From Verrucomicrobiota bacterium (GTDB lineage Bacteria > Verrucomicrobiota > Verrucomicrobiia > Limisphaerales > VHDF01), in assembly GCA_016871495.1 (NCBI GenBank), contig VHDF01000035.1, forward strand, positions 1 to 46,897: DNA of 46,897 nt, in the 5' to 3' direction. This document shows, one piece after another, positions 39,785-46,897 of this stretch. The notes beneath the pieces were generated by a model, which was given only the letters and a program-made list of their open reading frames with translations, had not been told where the DNA came from and made no database searches. The translations under genes were made by a program, and so were the position numbers. Numbering within the stretch: the stretch's first letter is position 1; each line of letters starts with the position of its first letter.

Positions 39785-41995
39785 CTACGCCTGGGGCGCG
39801 TAGAGTTTCTGGGTGTATTCCTGAACCATGCGCCACGTGTTGTACTGCGGCACGAGGGTGACCATGGCGCGCCGGATCTTCTTGATCCACTGCCTGGGCA
39901 GGCCTGCGGCGTCACGATTGAAAAAGCAGGGGATCACGTCCTCGGTCAAGGCACGGTAAAGGTTTTCGCTGTCGCGGCGGTCCTGTTCTTCCACGGACGC
40001 TGGATGGCTGTCGTCGCCGATGGCGAAACCGTTCGTGCCGTCGTAGCCCTCGCGCCACCAGCCGTCCAGGATGCTGAGATTCAAGCAGCCGTGGCAGCCT
40101 GCCTTCATCCCGCTGGTGCCCGACGCTTCGAGCGGGCGGCGGGGGTTGTTGAGCCAGACGTCGCAGCCGGACACCATCTGGCGGGCGACGTGGATGTCGT
40201 AGTTCTCGATGAACACCAAATGCCCCTTGAGCTCGCTGAATTTCGAGAGGTGGATGATGTGCTGGATGAAGCGCTTGCCTTCATCGTCGCGCGGGTGTGC
40301 TTTGCCGGCGAAAATGAATTGCACGGGGCGCTGATCGTCTCGGGTGAGTTTGATGATGTTCTCGAATTGTTGAAAGATCAGCGGCGCTCGTTTGTAGGTC
40401 GCGAATCGCCTCGCAAAACCGATCGTCAAAGCATCGGTGCGCAGCAAGCCGTCGAACTCGATAAAGTCGCGGCTGCTGACGCGCTGACCCTGGAGGAGCA
40501 GACGCCGCCGGCAGAACTCCACCAGTTCGCGGCGCAGTCGGTAGCGCAAAGCCCAGAGTTCTTCGTCCGAGACGAAGTTCGGATCGGCCAGTTTCAGCCA
40601 GAATTCGGGCTGATTGACTTTCTCCTCCCATGGGATCTCGGGTTTGCGAAGCCAAAAGCTGGTGGTTTCGCCGAGCAAAGCCGAGGGGGTGTCGGACGGG
40701 GGCACGACAGACAACTTGCGCCGCCAGAACCGCCGCATGGGCCCCTTCATCCAGCCCATCAAATGAATGCCATTCGTCACGTGGCCAATGGGCACCTGCT
40801 CCGACGGGACTCCGTAGAGGCTGGTCCACATGTCGCGGCTCACTTTTCCGTGCAGTTCGCTCACCCCGTTTGCGGCGCGGGAGCACCGCAGGGCGAGCAC
40901 GGTCATGCAGAAAGGCTCGTGCTCGTCGGCGGGATGCACGCGTCCGAGCCCCATGAGTTCCTGATGGCTCAGTCCGAGTTGGCTGGAGAATTTCTGGCCG
41001 GCATAAAGCATCAAGTCGGAGCTGAAACGATCATGGCCGGCCTCCACCGGAGTGTGCGTGGTGAAGAGGCAATGGCGCCTTGTGGCTTCGAAGGCTTCGG
41101 CGAAGACTTTGCCCTCGGCGATTTTCTCGCGGATGAGTTCGAGGGTGAGGAACGCCGCGTGGCCCTCGTTCATGTGATAGACGGACGGCACCACCCCGAG
41201 AGCCCGCAACAACCGGACACCTCCCACGCCCAGCAGCATTTCCTGCATGATGCGGGTGCCGCTGTCCCCTCCGTAGACCCGCAAGGTCAGGTCTCGGTAA
41301 TGGGGTTCGTTTTCCGGGCGGTTCGTGTCGAGGAGATAGACCGGACAACGTCCCACATTGACTCTCCAGGCTTGAAAGTAAACCTGGCTCATGGCAATGC
41401 GCACCGAGCACACCAGGGGTTCGCCGCGCGCGTTCAGGACGGGGTCAAGAGGCAGGTTCCTCGGGTTCAGCAGAGTGTAATACTCCGTCTGCCAGTTGTT
41501 TTGATCGATGGATTGTTGGAAATAGCCTTCCCGGTAGAAGAGGCTGATGCCGACCAGGCCCAATCCGAGGTCGCTTGCCGATTTGGCATGATCCCCGGCG
41601 AGCACGCCCAAGCCTCCCGCCGAGATGGAAAGTGTTTCATGGAAACCGAATTCGGCCGAAAAATACGCGATCGGATTCTTTCGGAACTGCGGCGCTTCCT
41701 TCCCGGCCCAGGTATCCGTGGCGTTCAAGTAATCCTCGAACGACCTGAGCACTTCTTTCACCCGCCTCGCGAATTCCTGGTCTTGCAGCCGCGCGCGCAG
41801 TTCCTGTTCCGGCACCTCGTGCAGGACCGCGACCGCGTTGTGATAAAGATTCTGCCATCCCCTCGGCGACAGTTCTTGAAAGATTTCCTGGGATTCCTGG
41901 TTCCAAGTCCACCAAAGATTCTTCGCCAGCCGGTTCAATCCCAGAATGAGATGGCTGACTTCGTCACTGCTTAACGGGGGCGTCGTGATGTTCAT
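39785..41995 (-). CDS. glgP: alpha-glucan (glycogen) phosphorylase
   Basis: A 736-residue PLP enzyme that releases glucose 1-phosphate from glycogen or maltodextrin. It matches the shorter bacterial/archaeal alpha-glucan phosphorylase type (TIGR02094, from memory). Visible: NLWWTWNQESQEIF near the start, AYFSAEFGFHETLSISAGGL, VYHMNEGHAAFL, FTTHTPVEAGHDRF, HVTNGIHLMGWM, and the PLP-binding region EASGTSGMKAGCHGCLNLSI, in which GCHGC replaces the more common ALNGV-type sequence. It follows the c-heme protein gene by 96 bases on the same strand. Confidence 0.95.
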   Translation of the reverse strand: MNITTPPLSSDEVSHLILGLNRLAKNLWWTWNQESQEIFQELSPRGWQNLYHNAVAVLHEVPEQELRARLQDQEFARRVKEVLRSFEDYLNATDTWAGKEAPQFRKNPIAYFSAEFGFHETLSISAGGLGVLAGDHAKSASDLGLGLVGISLFYREGYFQQSIDQNNWQTEYYTLLNPRNLPLDPVLNARGEPLVCSVRIAMSQVYFQAWRVNVGRCPVYLLDTNRPENEPHYRDLTLRVYGGDSGTRIMQEMLLGVGGVRLLRALGVVPSVYHMNEGHAAFLTLELIREKIAEGKVFAEAFEATRRHCLFTTHTPVEAGHDRFSSDLMLYAGQKFSSQLGLSHQELMGLGRVHPADEHEPFCMTVLALRCSRAANGVSELHGKVSRDMWTSLYGVPSEQVPIGHVTNGIHLMGWMKGPMRRFWRRKLSVVPPSDTPSALLGETTSFWLRKPEIPWEEKVNQPEFWLKLADPNFVSDEELWALRYRLRRELVEFCRRRLLLQGQRVSSRDFIEFDGLLRTDALTIGFARRFATYKRAPLIFQQFENIIKLTRDDQRPVQFIFAGKAHPRDDEGKRFIQHIIHLSKFSELKGHLVFIENYDIHVARQMVSGCDVWLNNPRRPLEASGTSGMKAGCHGCLNLSILDGWWREGYDGTNGFAIGDDSHPASVEEQDRRDSENLYRALTEDVIPCFFNRDAAGLPRQWIKKIRRAMVTLVPQYNTWRMVQEYTQKLYAPQA

Positions 41996-42091
41996 GAATC
42001 GAGATCGACCGATCGCCCGAAGAGCTTAATCGCGCGTGCCCGGGCGCGGGCAACGGAAGTTACGTGCCGTGCCGGGGGCCAGCAAACAAAT

Positions 42092-45000
42092 TCAGCGAAC
42101 CCAAACGTTCCGAATCTGCACGCCACCCCGCCGCACCTCCAGGCGCACGGCGCTCCCACGCCAAACCGAGGGCCCGGCGGCTTCCCGTACGACGGGATCA
42201 CCATTGACTTCCACGGTCCACCGTTCTCCGTTCCGCAGCAGACGGGTGAGGTTCCAGTCGCCCAACGGACGGTCGGCGTTCCGTTCCGGAGGCGTCAAGC
42301 CCTCGAGTCCGCCACTGCCGCCGGGAGCGGATTCAAGTTGGAGCCGCAGCCCTCCGCTGCCTCCTAACCCCAAGCTGGCCGCGCCGGCGTCCAAGTGGCG
42401 TCGAATGTCGAGCCCATCCTGCCGTTCAACCCAGGCCGGAGGTTGCGGGAGTCTCCATTCAACGAGGATTTCCTCGCCCGCGAATGGTTTCACGGATTCC
42501 AGGACCGCGCCGTTGCCTTCGCCGATCAGGAGCCCGTCGCGACGCGACCATGCGCCGGACACGTTCTTCCACCCATCCAAACTGCTCTCCTTCAACCACG
42601 CCATTCCTCCCGTCCCCGCAGACTCTCTGGTGCGCAGCAGCCGAGGGTCCGTTTGGCGCGAGGCCACGAATGCCACGAGATCACGGAATTCCTCCAAGCC
42701 AAGCCCGGCATGCAATCCGTCGGGCATCAGTGATTTTTCACTGGTACGCCGGTTGACAATGTTCACCCGGGGGATGGTGTGGGTGCGGCCCGAGGCATCG
42801 ACGAGCGTGACCCCGTCCCCGGTATCCGCCTTTAAGGCTCCCGCGATTTCCTCGCCGTCCCGGGTTTCGACGATGACTTGTTGGTATCCCTCGCGAACCG
42901 CGCGACTGGGGTCCAACAAGCTTTCGATGAGTTGCGCTTTCGAAAACTGAGATCCGGCCAGCGTCAAGTCGGGTCCTGCCGTTCCGCCGACCCCCGCCAG
43001 TGCGTGGCACCGGACACAGGCGACGCCACTCTCGTCAAAAAAGAGCCGCTGACCGGCGAGAAGATCTCCGCCCTCCGCCAAGGCTGCCTTGGTAAATTCC
43101 TCCGGACCCGGAGTGGCAGGGGTCGAAGCAAAGAAAGGATGCGCCAATGCGGCCGCGTCTCCGGCAAAGATGGTTTTCAGTTCGGCCATCACAGGTCCGG
43201 AGAGCATTCCCGCTTTCGGCGCGAGTTCCTGGAGCAACGAAGCGCGAAGGGGTTGCATCGACTTGCGGACTTTTTCCCGCAGGGCGGGATCGGCCGAGGC
43301 TAATGCCTCGAGGTGCGCGGGCAGTGCGCGGATGTCGGAAAAGCGGGCCAGGGCCAGCCGGGCGGGCGTTTTCCATTCCGTCATGGCCCAAGCTTCCAAG
43401 AGCGGTGGGATTGCCAGCGGATGCGCCAATTGCCCCAGTGCGTTCACCGCCGCCAGCCGCTCTCGATCGTTGCCGGAACGAAATCGTTCCTTGAGCACCG
43501 GGATCGCGTTGGACCCCCCCGCCTTGGCCAAGGCCTCGATCGCAGCGAGCCGAACCTCTTCCCGGGGATGTTGGATGGCGCGAATGAGGGTCCCGGTCGA
43601 GGATGCCAGGCCGAGACTCCCCAAGGCGCGGGTCGATGCCACGCGGACGGCGTCTGTGTGCGCGGGACGGTCCAGCATCGCTTCCAACGCTTCCCGGTAC
43701 TCCGCCCGGGGTTGACGGGTCACGCCCCCGATCAATTGCAACCATTCGGATTCCTGCAATGCAGTTGATCCTAACAGGCCCGTGATCCAGCGCGCGGTTC
43801 CCGCGGAACTCAATTCGAGCAGTCCCGCCACCGCGGCCGTCCGAACTCTAGGCTCCGGATCGGACTGGGCGAGCCGGCTCAATTCGGCGGCCGATGCCTC
43901 GTCCCTCGCGTCCCCCAAGCCGGTTGCCGCGAGCTCGCGAATTGCGGGTTCCTCGTCGTCTAAATACTTCCTCAGAGCTTCAAGAATGGCCGGGGTTTCC
44001 GACCAGCGCTCCGTTTTTCGAGGTGTGGGCGCCTTCGCCGGATGATACGCCCACCATTCGCCTTTCCAGGGCGCCGGCTGATGGGAGAGCGTCGCCAGCA
44101 GGCGCACGGACTCGATTCGCGCGGGCGCGGAGACCCTGGTCGATGCCAAGTCGAGCAACACCTTGGCCAGTTCCGCCTGGTAAACCTCGCGCATCGCGAA
44201 CGCAACGCCTTCACGGACCTTTTCCCGAGCATCGGAAAACCCGCGGGCGATGGTCTTCCAACTCTCAGGATGCAGTGTCCCGATGCGCTGCAAAGCGCGG
44301 AACGCCGCGTGTCGCAAGAACAAGTCCCCGTCCGCCAGCGATTCCACCAAGAACGGAATAGCCTCGGTCGACCCGATTCTGCCCAGCGCCGTGGCAGCTT
44401 GGAACCGGACCGATACGTCGGCACGGCCTTGGACCAGCGCACTCGAGAGCAAGGGAACCGCTTCGCTCATCCGTCGATTCCCCAGTTGACGCGCCATTTG
44501 CCGCGCGACGACGGCGTTGGTCTCGTGGAGGAGCTCGGTCCAATGCGAACGCAACACCCGGCCGTGTTCGATGGTGTCCAGCGCCCATAAGGCGTGGATC
44601 CGTGCCTGCGGGCTGAAATTTCGATCCAACACCACGCTCTTAAGCGCGTCCGCCGCGGACGCCCCTTGCCGGGACAAGCTGCGTTGTGCGGTCAACCGAA
44701 CCGCATGGGAGGGGTGGGTGAGGGCCGTGATCAGTTCGAGGGTGGGAACCGTCCGGGTTTCACCCATTGCCAGCGGACGCCACCAATCCGGCCGGGGAGC
44801 GGCGGGTTCGGGCGACTCGCGCACGAGCCGCCACAGCCTGCCGACGGTGGCCTGAGCCTTCACATCGCGGTGCTGCCAGTCACAGATGAAAAGAGATCGT
44901 CCGTCGGAGGAAAACGCGATACCGACCGGACGAAAATCCTCAGGGATTTCCTGGAAGAGATCCTGATGTCGCGCGACTCGAAACGTGGCTCCATGGCGCT

Positions 45001-45916
45001 CCAGGGCCACGCGCGTGACCTGGCGTTTGCCGAAGTCGGCTTGGAAGAGATGGCCCCTGAATTCGAATGGCCAGCCGTCCTCGAGGGCCACCTCCACTCC
45101 CGTGGCGGCGCCTGCTCCAAAGTCATGCATCATCCAGAGCGTGTAAGGACGCTGCGGAATGAAATCGTGGGGATATCCATAAAACCCGCCATCGATCATA
45201 TGCGTCAGGCGTCCCATCCACTGATGCTCGTCCGTGTTGTCGTAGGTGAACAGTTCGTCCTCGGCGTCGCGGCCCATGTCCAGGATGTTGCGCACACCCG
45301 TGGAAAAGATTTCCAGTTCCGTGCCGTCCGGACGCATCCTCAGAATGCCTCCTCCTTTCAGGTTCACCACCGAACCATCCCTTCCCCGGCATTGGTAGAG
45401 TCCCTTGTCTCCCACCGCGACGTAGAAACGTCCGTCCAGGCCGAGCCTGAAGTTGGCGGGCACGTGGTCATTCCAATCGAGCGCCCATGGATTGGGCAGC
45501 GTGGATTCAATGAGGTCGAACGGTTCTCGTCCCTCCCCATGTACGTCGCGGAAACGGGTGAAGCGCGGATTGTGGAGGACGTAGAGATGTCCTTCCAGAT
45601 ATTGCATGCCGAACACCGCGTGCAAGTTCGTGGCGAACACCGTGACGCGGCCGTCAGGGAAAAAGGTCAAGATGCGGCCCTGCCGGGAGTCCGGCGGAGC
45701 TTTGATATCCATTGGATCTTCGGCGACGAAGAAGCGGCCGTCGGGCGCCGCGCACACCACGCTGGGGTGCTGCACCCGCGGGGCTTCTGCGATCAGTTCG
45801 ATGCGCCAGCCTGGCAGTGGAACCGGGGCTGTCGGCGCCGCATGAGCCTGGGTCGGAGCGTCACGAAGCACTCCGCACCAAGAGATCAACAGTCCGAGCC
45901 GGAGCAACAGGTTCAT
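42092..45916 (-). CDS. PVC-type c-heme protein: beta-propeller, HEAT repeats, cytochrome c, DUF1080-like end
   Basis: A 1274-residue exported protein. Signal peptide about 1-27. Residues about 35-370 form a sorbosone-dehydrogenase-like propeller typical of PVC membrane-bound dehydrogenases (GWRIELIAEAPRVQHPSVV, NDHVPANFRLGLDGRFYVAV, GGFYGYPHDF). About 390-930 is an array of HEAT-like repeats (RQMARQLGNRRMSEAVPLLS). About 955-1080 is a cytochrome c domain with one heme site, CVRCH, and a likely Met ligand in SLMPDG. The last 190 residues resemble DUF1080 (SLDGWKNVSGAWSRRDGLLI). Such proteins are thought to oxidise sugars in the periplasm; the substrate is unknown. Confidence 0.93.
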   Translation of the reverse strand: MNLLLRLGLLISWCGVLRDAPTQAHAAPTAPVPLPGWRIELIAEAPRVQHPSVVCAAPDGRFFVAEDPMDIKAPPDSRQGRILTFFPDGRVTVFATNLHAVFGMQYLEGHLYVLHNPRFTRFRDVHGEGREPFDLIESTLPNPWALDWNDHVPANFRLGLDGRFYVAVGDKGLYQCRGRDGSVVNLKGGGILRMRPDGTELEIFSTGVRNILDMGRDAEDELFTYDNTDEHQWMGRLTHMIDGGFYGYPHDFIPQRPYTLWMMHDFGAGAATGVEVALEDGWPFEFRGHLFQADFGKRQVTRVALERHGATFRVARHQDLFQEIPEDFRPVGIAFSSDGRSLFICDWQHRDVKAQATVGRLWRLVRESPEPAAPRPDWWRPLAMGETRTVPTLELITALTHPSHAVRLTAQRSLSRQGASAADALKSVVLDRNFSPQARIHALWALDTIEHGRVLRSHWTELLHETNAVVARQMARQLGNRRMSEAVPLLSSALVQGRADVSVRFQAATALGRIGSTEAIPFLVESLADGDLFLRHAAFRALQRIGTLHPESWKTIARGFSDAREKVREGVAFAMREVYQAELAKVLLDLASTRVSAPARIESVRLLATLSHQPAPWKGEWWAYHPAKAPTPRKTERWSETPAILEALRKYLDDEEPAIRELAATGLGDARDEASAAELSRLAQSDPEPRVRTAAVAGLLELSSAGTARWITGLLGSTALQESEWLQLIGGVTRQPRAEYREALEAMLDRPAHTDAVRVASTRALGSLGLASSTGTLIRAIQHPREEVRLAAIEALAKAGGSNAIPVLKERFRSGNDRERLAAVNALGQLAHPLAIPPLLEAWAMTEWKTPARLALARFSDIRALPAHLEALASADPALREKVRKSMQPLRASLLQELAPKAGMLSGPVMAELKTIFAGDAAALAHPFFASTPATPGPEEFTKAALAEGGDLLAGQRLFFDESGVACVRCHALAGVGGTAGPDLTLAGSQFSKAQLIESLLDPSRAVREGYQQVIVETRDGEEIAGALKADTGDGVTLVDASGRTHTIPRVNIVNRRTSEKSLMPDGLHAGLGLEEFRDLVAFVASRQTDPRLLRTRESAGTGGMAWLKESSLDGWKNVSGAWSRRDGLLIGEGNGAVLESVKPFAGEEILVEWRLPQPPAWVERQDGLDIRRHLDAGAASLGLGGSGGLRLQLESAPGGSGGLEGLTPPERNADRPLGDWNLTRLLRNGERWTVEVNGDPVVREAAGPSVWRGSAVRLEVRRGGVQIRNVWVR

Positions 45917-45986
45917 GGGACCGCGATCAAGCCGGGAATGCGCGGGCCTGTGAAGCTCAAAGTCGTTTCAGATTCGGACGCTTCAG

Positions 45987-46010
45987 CGGAGCGTGGCGTT
46001 TACGCCGCAA
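45987..46010. repeat. REP-like palindrome, variant
   Basis: GGCGTTTACGCC palindrome in the context GCGGAGCGTGGCGTTTACGC, matching the second half of the double palindrome at 46133-46192. Confidence 0.5.
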
Positions 46011-46132
46011 CAAGGTGTGTCTTCAAAGGGGCATGGCAGGTTCAACGGGCAAGGTTGCTGCCAGGGCGAAGGCATCCACCCAGGGCGGGCCATGGAGTGG
46101 GAGGAGATCGCCGCGGCAGATTGGCGCGAGCG

Positions 46133-46192
46133 GAAGCGCCGTGAACGGCGCGGTCCGGGCGGCGGCGGAGCGCGGCGTTTACGCCGCATCCG
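46133..46192. repeat. REP-like double palindrome
   Basis: GCGCCGTGAACGGCGC followed by GCGGCGTTTACGCCGC, the same pair and spacing style as at 135-192. Confidence 0.7.
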
Positions 46193-46313
46193 GGTCTACG
46201 TGCAAGCGGGTGAGGCGCGTTCGAGGCGGTTGGTTTGGCGCGCGAGCGAACGGTTGCACCGTTGGCAGGCGGCGCGTCCGGAGGGACTCGGTGCGGGCGG
46301 GTTTGCGAGGGCT

Positions 46314-46358
46314 GAAGCGCCGTGAACGGCGCGGTCCGACAACTTGCGGATGCACCGA
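46314..46358. repeat. REP-like palindrome with repeat A-type end
   Basis: GCGCCGTGAACGGCGC followed by CGACAACTTGCGGATGCACC, which resembles the right ends of repeat A and of the element at 38942-39015. No matching left end was seen. Confidence 0.6.
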
Positions 46359-46600
46359 AGGTGTAGCCTGCATGACCAAACAAAGGCGGAAGCGTAATGG
46401 CCGGGTAAGTCGCGAAATCCTGAACCGGTTGAGCAGAGTTGCCTCAGCAGAGGGGAGGCTCTCTCGGGGGCACAAAGACACAGTGAGAAGGGATACGAAG
46501 CCCGTCGCTCTCACGGGGTCACTGGATTACGCACATACTTCCCCATCTTCGTGGCTCCGGGAGGTGCCTTTCTTTTCCTTGTGACTGACGTCCTGTGCAG

Positions 46601-46681
46601 GCTGAGAATTCCCCTCTCTCTGGCTCTCTCCCCACTCGTGCCTCGCGGGGCGAGAGGGAAAGCGATGTGATGCCCGTGCGA
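46601..46681 (+). repeat. dispersed repeat D, copy 2
   Basis: Nearly identical to 25978-26058 (shares CTCTCTCCCCACTCGTGCCT and following bases). It lacks the upstream half that makes copy 1 a hairpin. Confidence 0.75.
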
Positions 46682-46897
46682 TGCGAACGTCTTACGGGCA
46701 CCACGAACGAGCTCTGTTCCGTCCTCTGCGTCCTTCGCGGCCTCTGGGTGGGGAAAAGCAAGTTGCAGAAGTGAATAGGCTCGCGCAGAGACGCAGCGGG
46801 CGTGGAGTGATGGAAAAGCCCTCGATCCGTCCCCCGGGGCGTTTTGAATTCCTGTCCCTGAGTATTTCGAGGATGTGGCATGGGTGCCGTGCATCCC

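Larger units (their letters stand above)
45917..46897. other. gene-free repeat-rich end of the window
   Basis: About 980 bases upstream of the c-heme gene with REP-like palindromes (45987-46010, 46133-46192, 46314-46338) and repeat D copy 2 (46601-46681). Longer open frames here read through the repeats and have no protein-like features. The promoter of the c-heme gene should be near 45920-45990, but no clear hexamers were found. Confidence 0.6.

Noticed and set aside
39536-41974. 812-codon plus-strand open frame
   Set aside because: It lies antisense to glgP and the esterase gene, whose motifs are unmistakable. Long antisense frames are expected at this GC content. Similar antisense frames at 1163-2668, 23422-24831, 30696-31589 and 44594-46144 were rejected for the same reason.
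45987-46358. Possible CRISPR-like array from repeated palindromes
   Set aside because: Repeats are unevenly spaced, the spacing DNA is not of constant length, and no cas gene is present. They fit REP-like sequences better.

Overview
The window looks like a chromosomal piece of a high-GC member of the Verrucomicrobiota (PVC superphylum), probably an environmental Pedosphaera/Limisphaera-like lineage. Evidence: a 50-residue small basic protein of a type I know only from Verrucomicrobia and Chlamydiae, a PVC-type giant c-heme/beta-propeller/HEAT protein, a prepilin-like protein of the type common in this phylum, CotH kinase, EF-hand and sulfatase genes, a TAT-exported Gfo/Idh/MocA oxidoreductase, and GlnRS. 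No rRNA gene, prophage, transposase or CRISPR array was seen.

Layout. 347-6478 (minus strand): a tightly packed run of TPR lipoprotein, Gfo/Idh/MocA oxidoreductase, discoidin-like secreted protein, GT-C/Agl23-like membrane protein and uvrC. 6567-12715 (plus strand): EF-hand protein, CotH kinase, tRNA-Leu(CAA), SurA-like chaperone, pdxA and an exported methyltransferase. 12690-17682 (minus): a complete route for 2-aminoethylphosphonate breakdown, phnW (transaminase), phnA (phosphonoacetate hydrolase) and phnY (phosphonoacetaldehyde dehydrogenase), with a prepilin-like gene lodged between phnA and phnY. 18048-25521 (minus): a TPR-thioredoxin protein overlapping a sulfatase, a stranded C-terminal piece of an ECF-like sigma gene (plus strand), and a large secreted protein with two PA14-like units. 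26306-26659 (minus): tmRNA (ssrA) with its own sigma70-like promoter and a nine-residue tag. 27071-33490: a metallopeptidase/beta-propeller lipoprotein, glnS, a small membrane protein and rsgA. 33989-38448 (minus): housekeeping run with rluB-like, SH3b protein, folD, two unknowns, preceded by the small basic protein. 39118-45916 (minus): PVC c-heme protein, glycogen phosphorylase and a TesA-like SGNH esterase.

The most unusual content is between the genes. A miniature inverted-repeat transposable element (MITE) family is visible in two copies (26715-27015 and 32096-32218). Both have about 17-bp terminal inverted repeats, a strong GC hairpin and perfect 9-bp target duplications. One copy sits against the ssrA promoter and itself carries a nested insertion of a second, about 220-bp structured repeat (three copies here: 17763, 26736, 38577), apparently with a 10-bp duplication. 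The 38577 copy is inverted and broken by a further 139-bp hairpin-rich insert. Related small palindromes share the same ends, and there are REP-like palindromes plus two other dispersed repeats. None encodes a protein, so they would need a transposase supplied from elsewhere. I saw no gene cluster that I would call a new protein-coding system; the layered non-autonomous repeats are the best candidates for undescribed biology.
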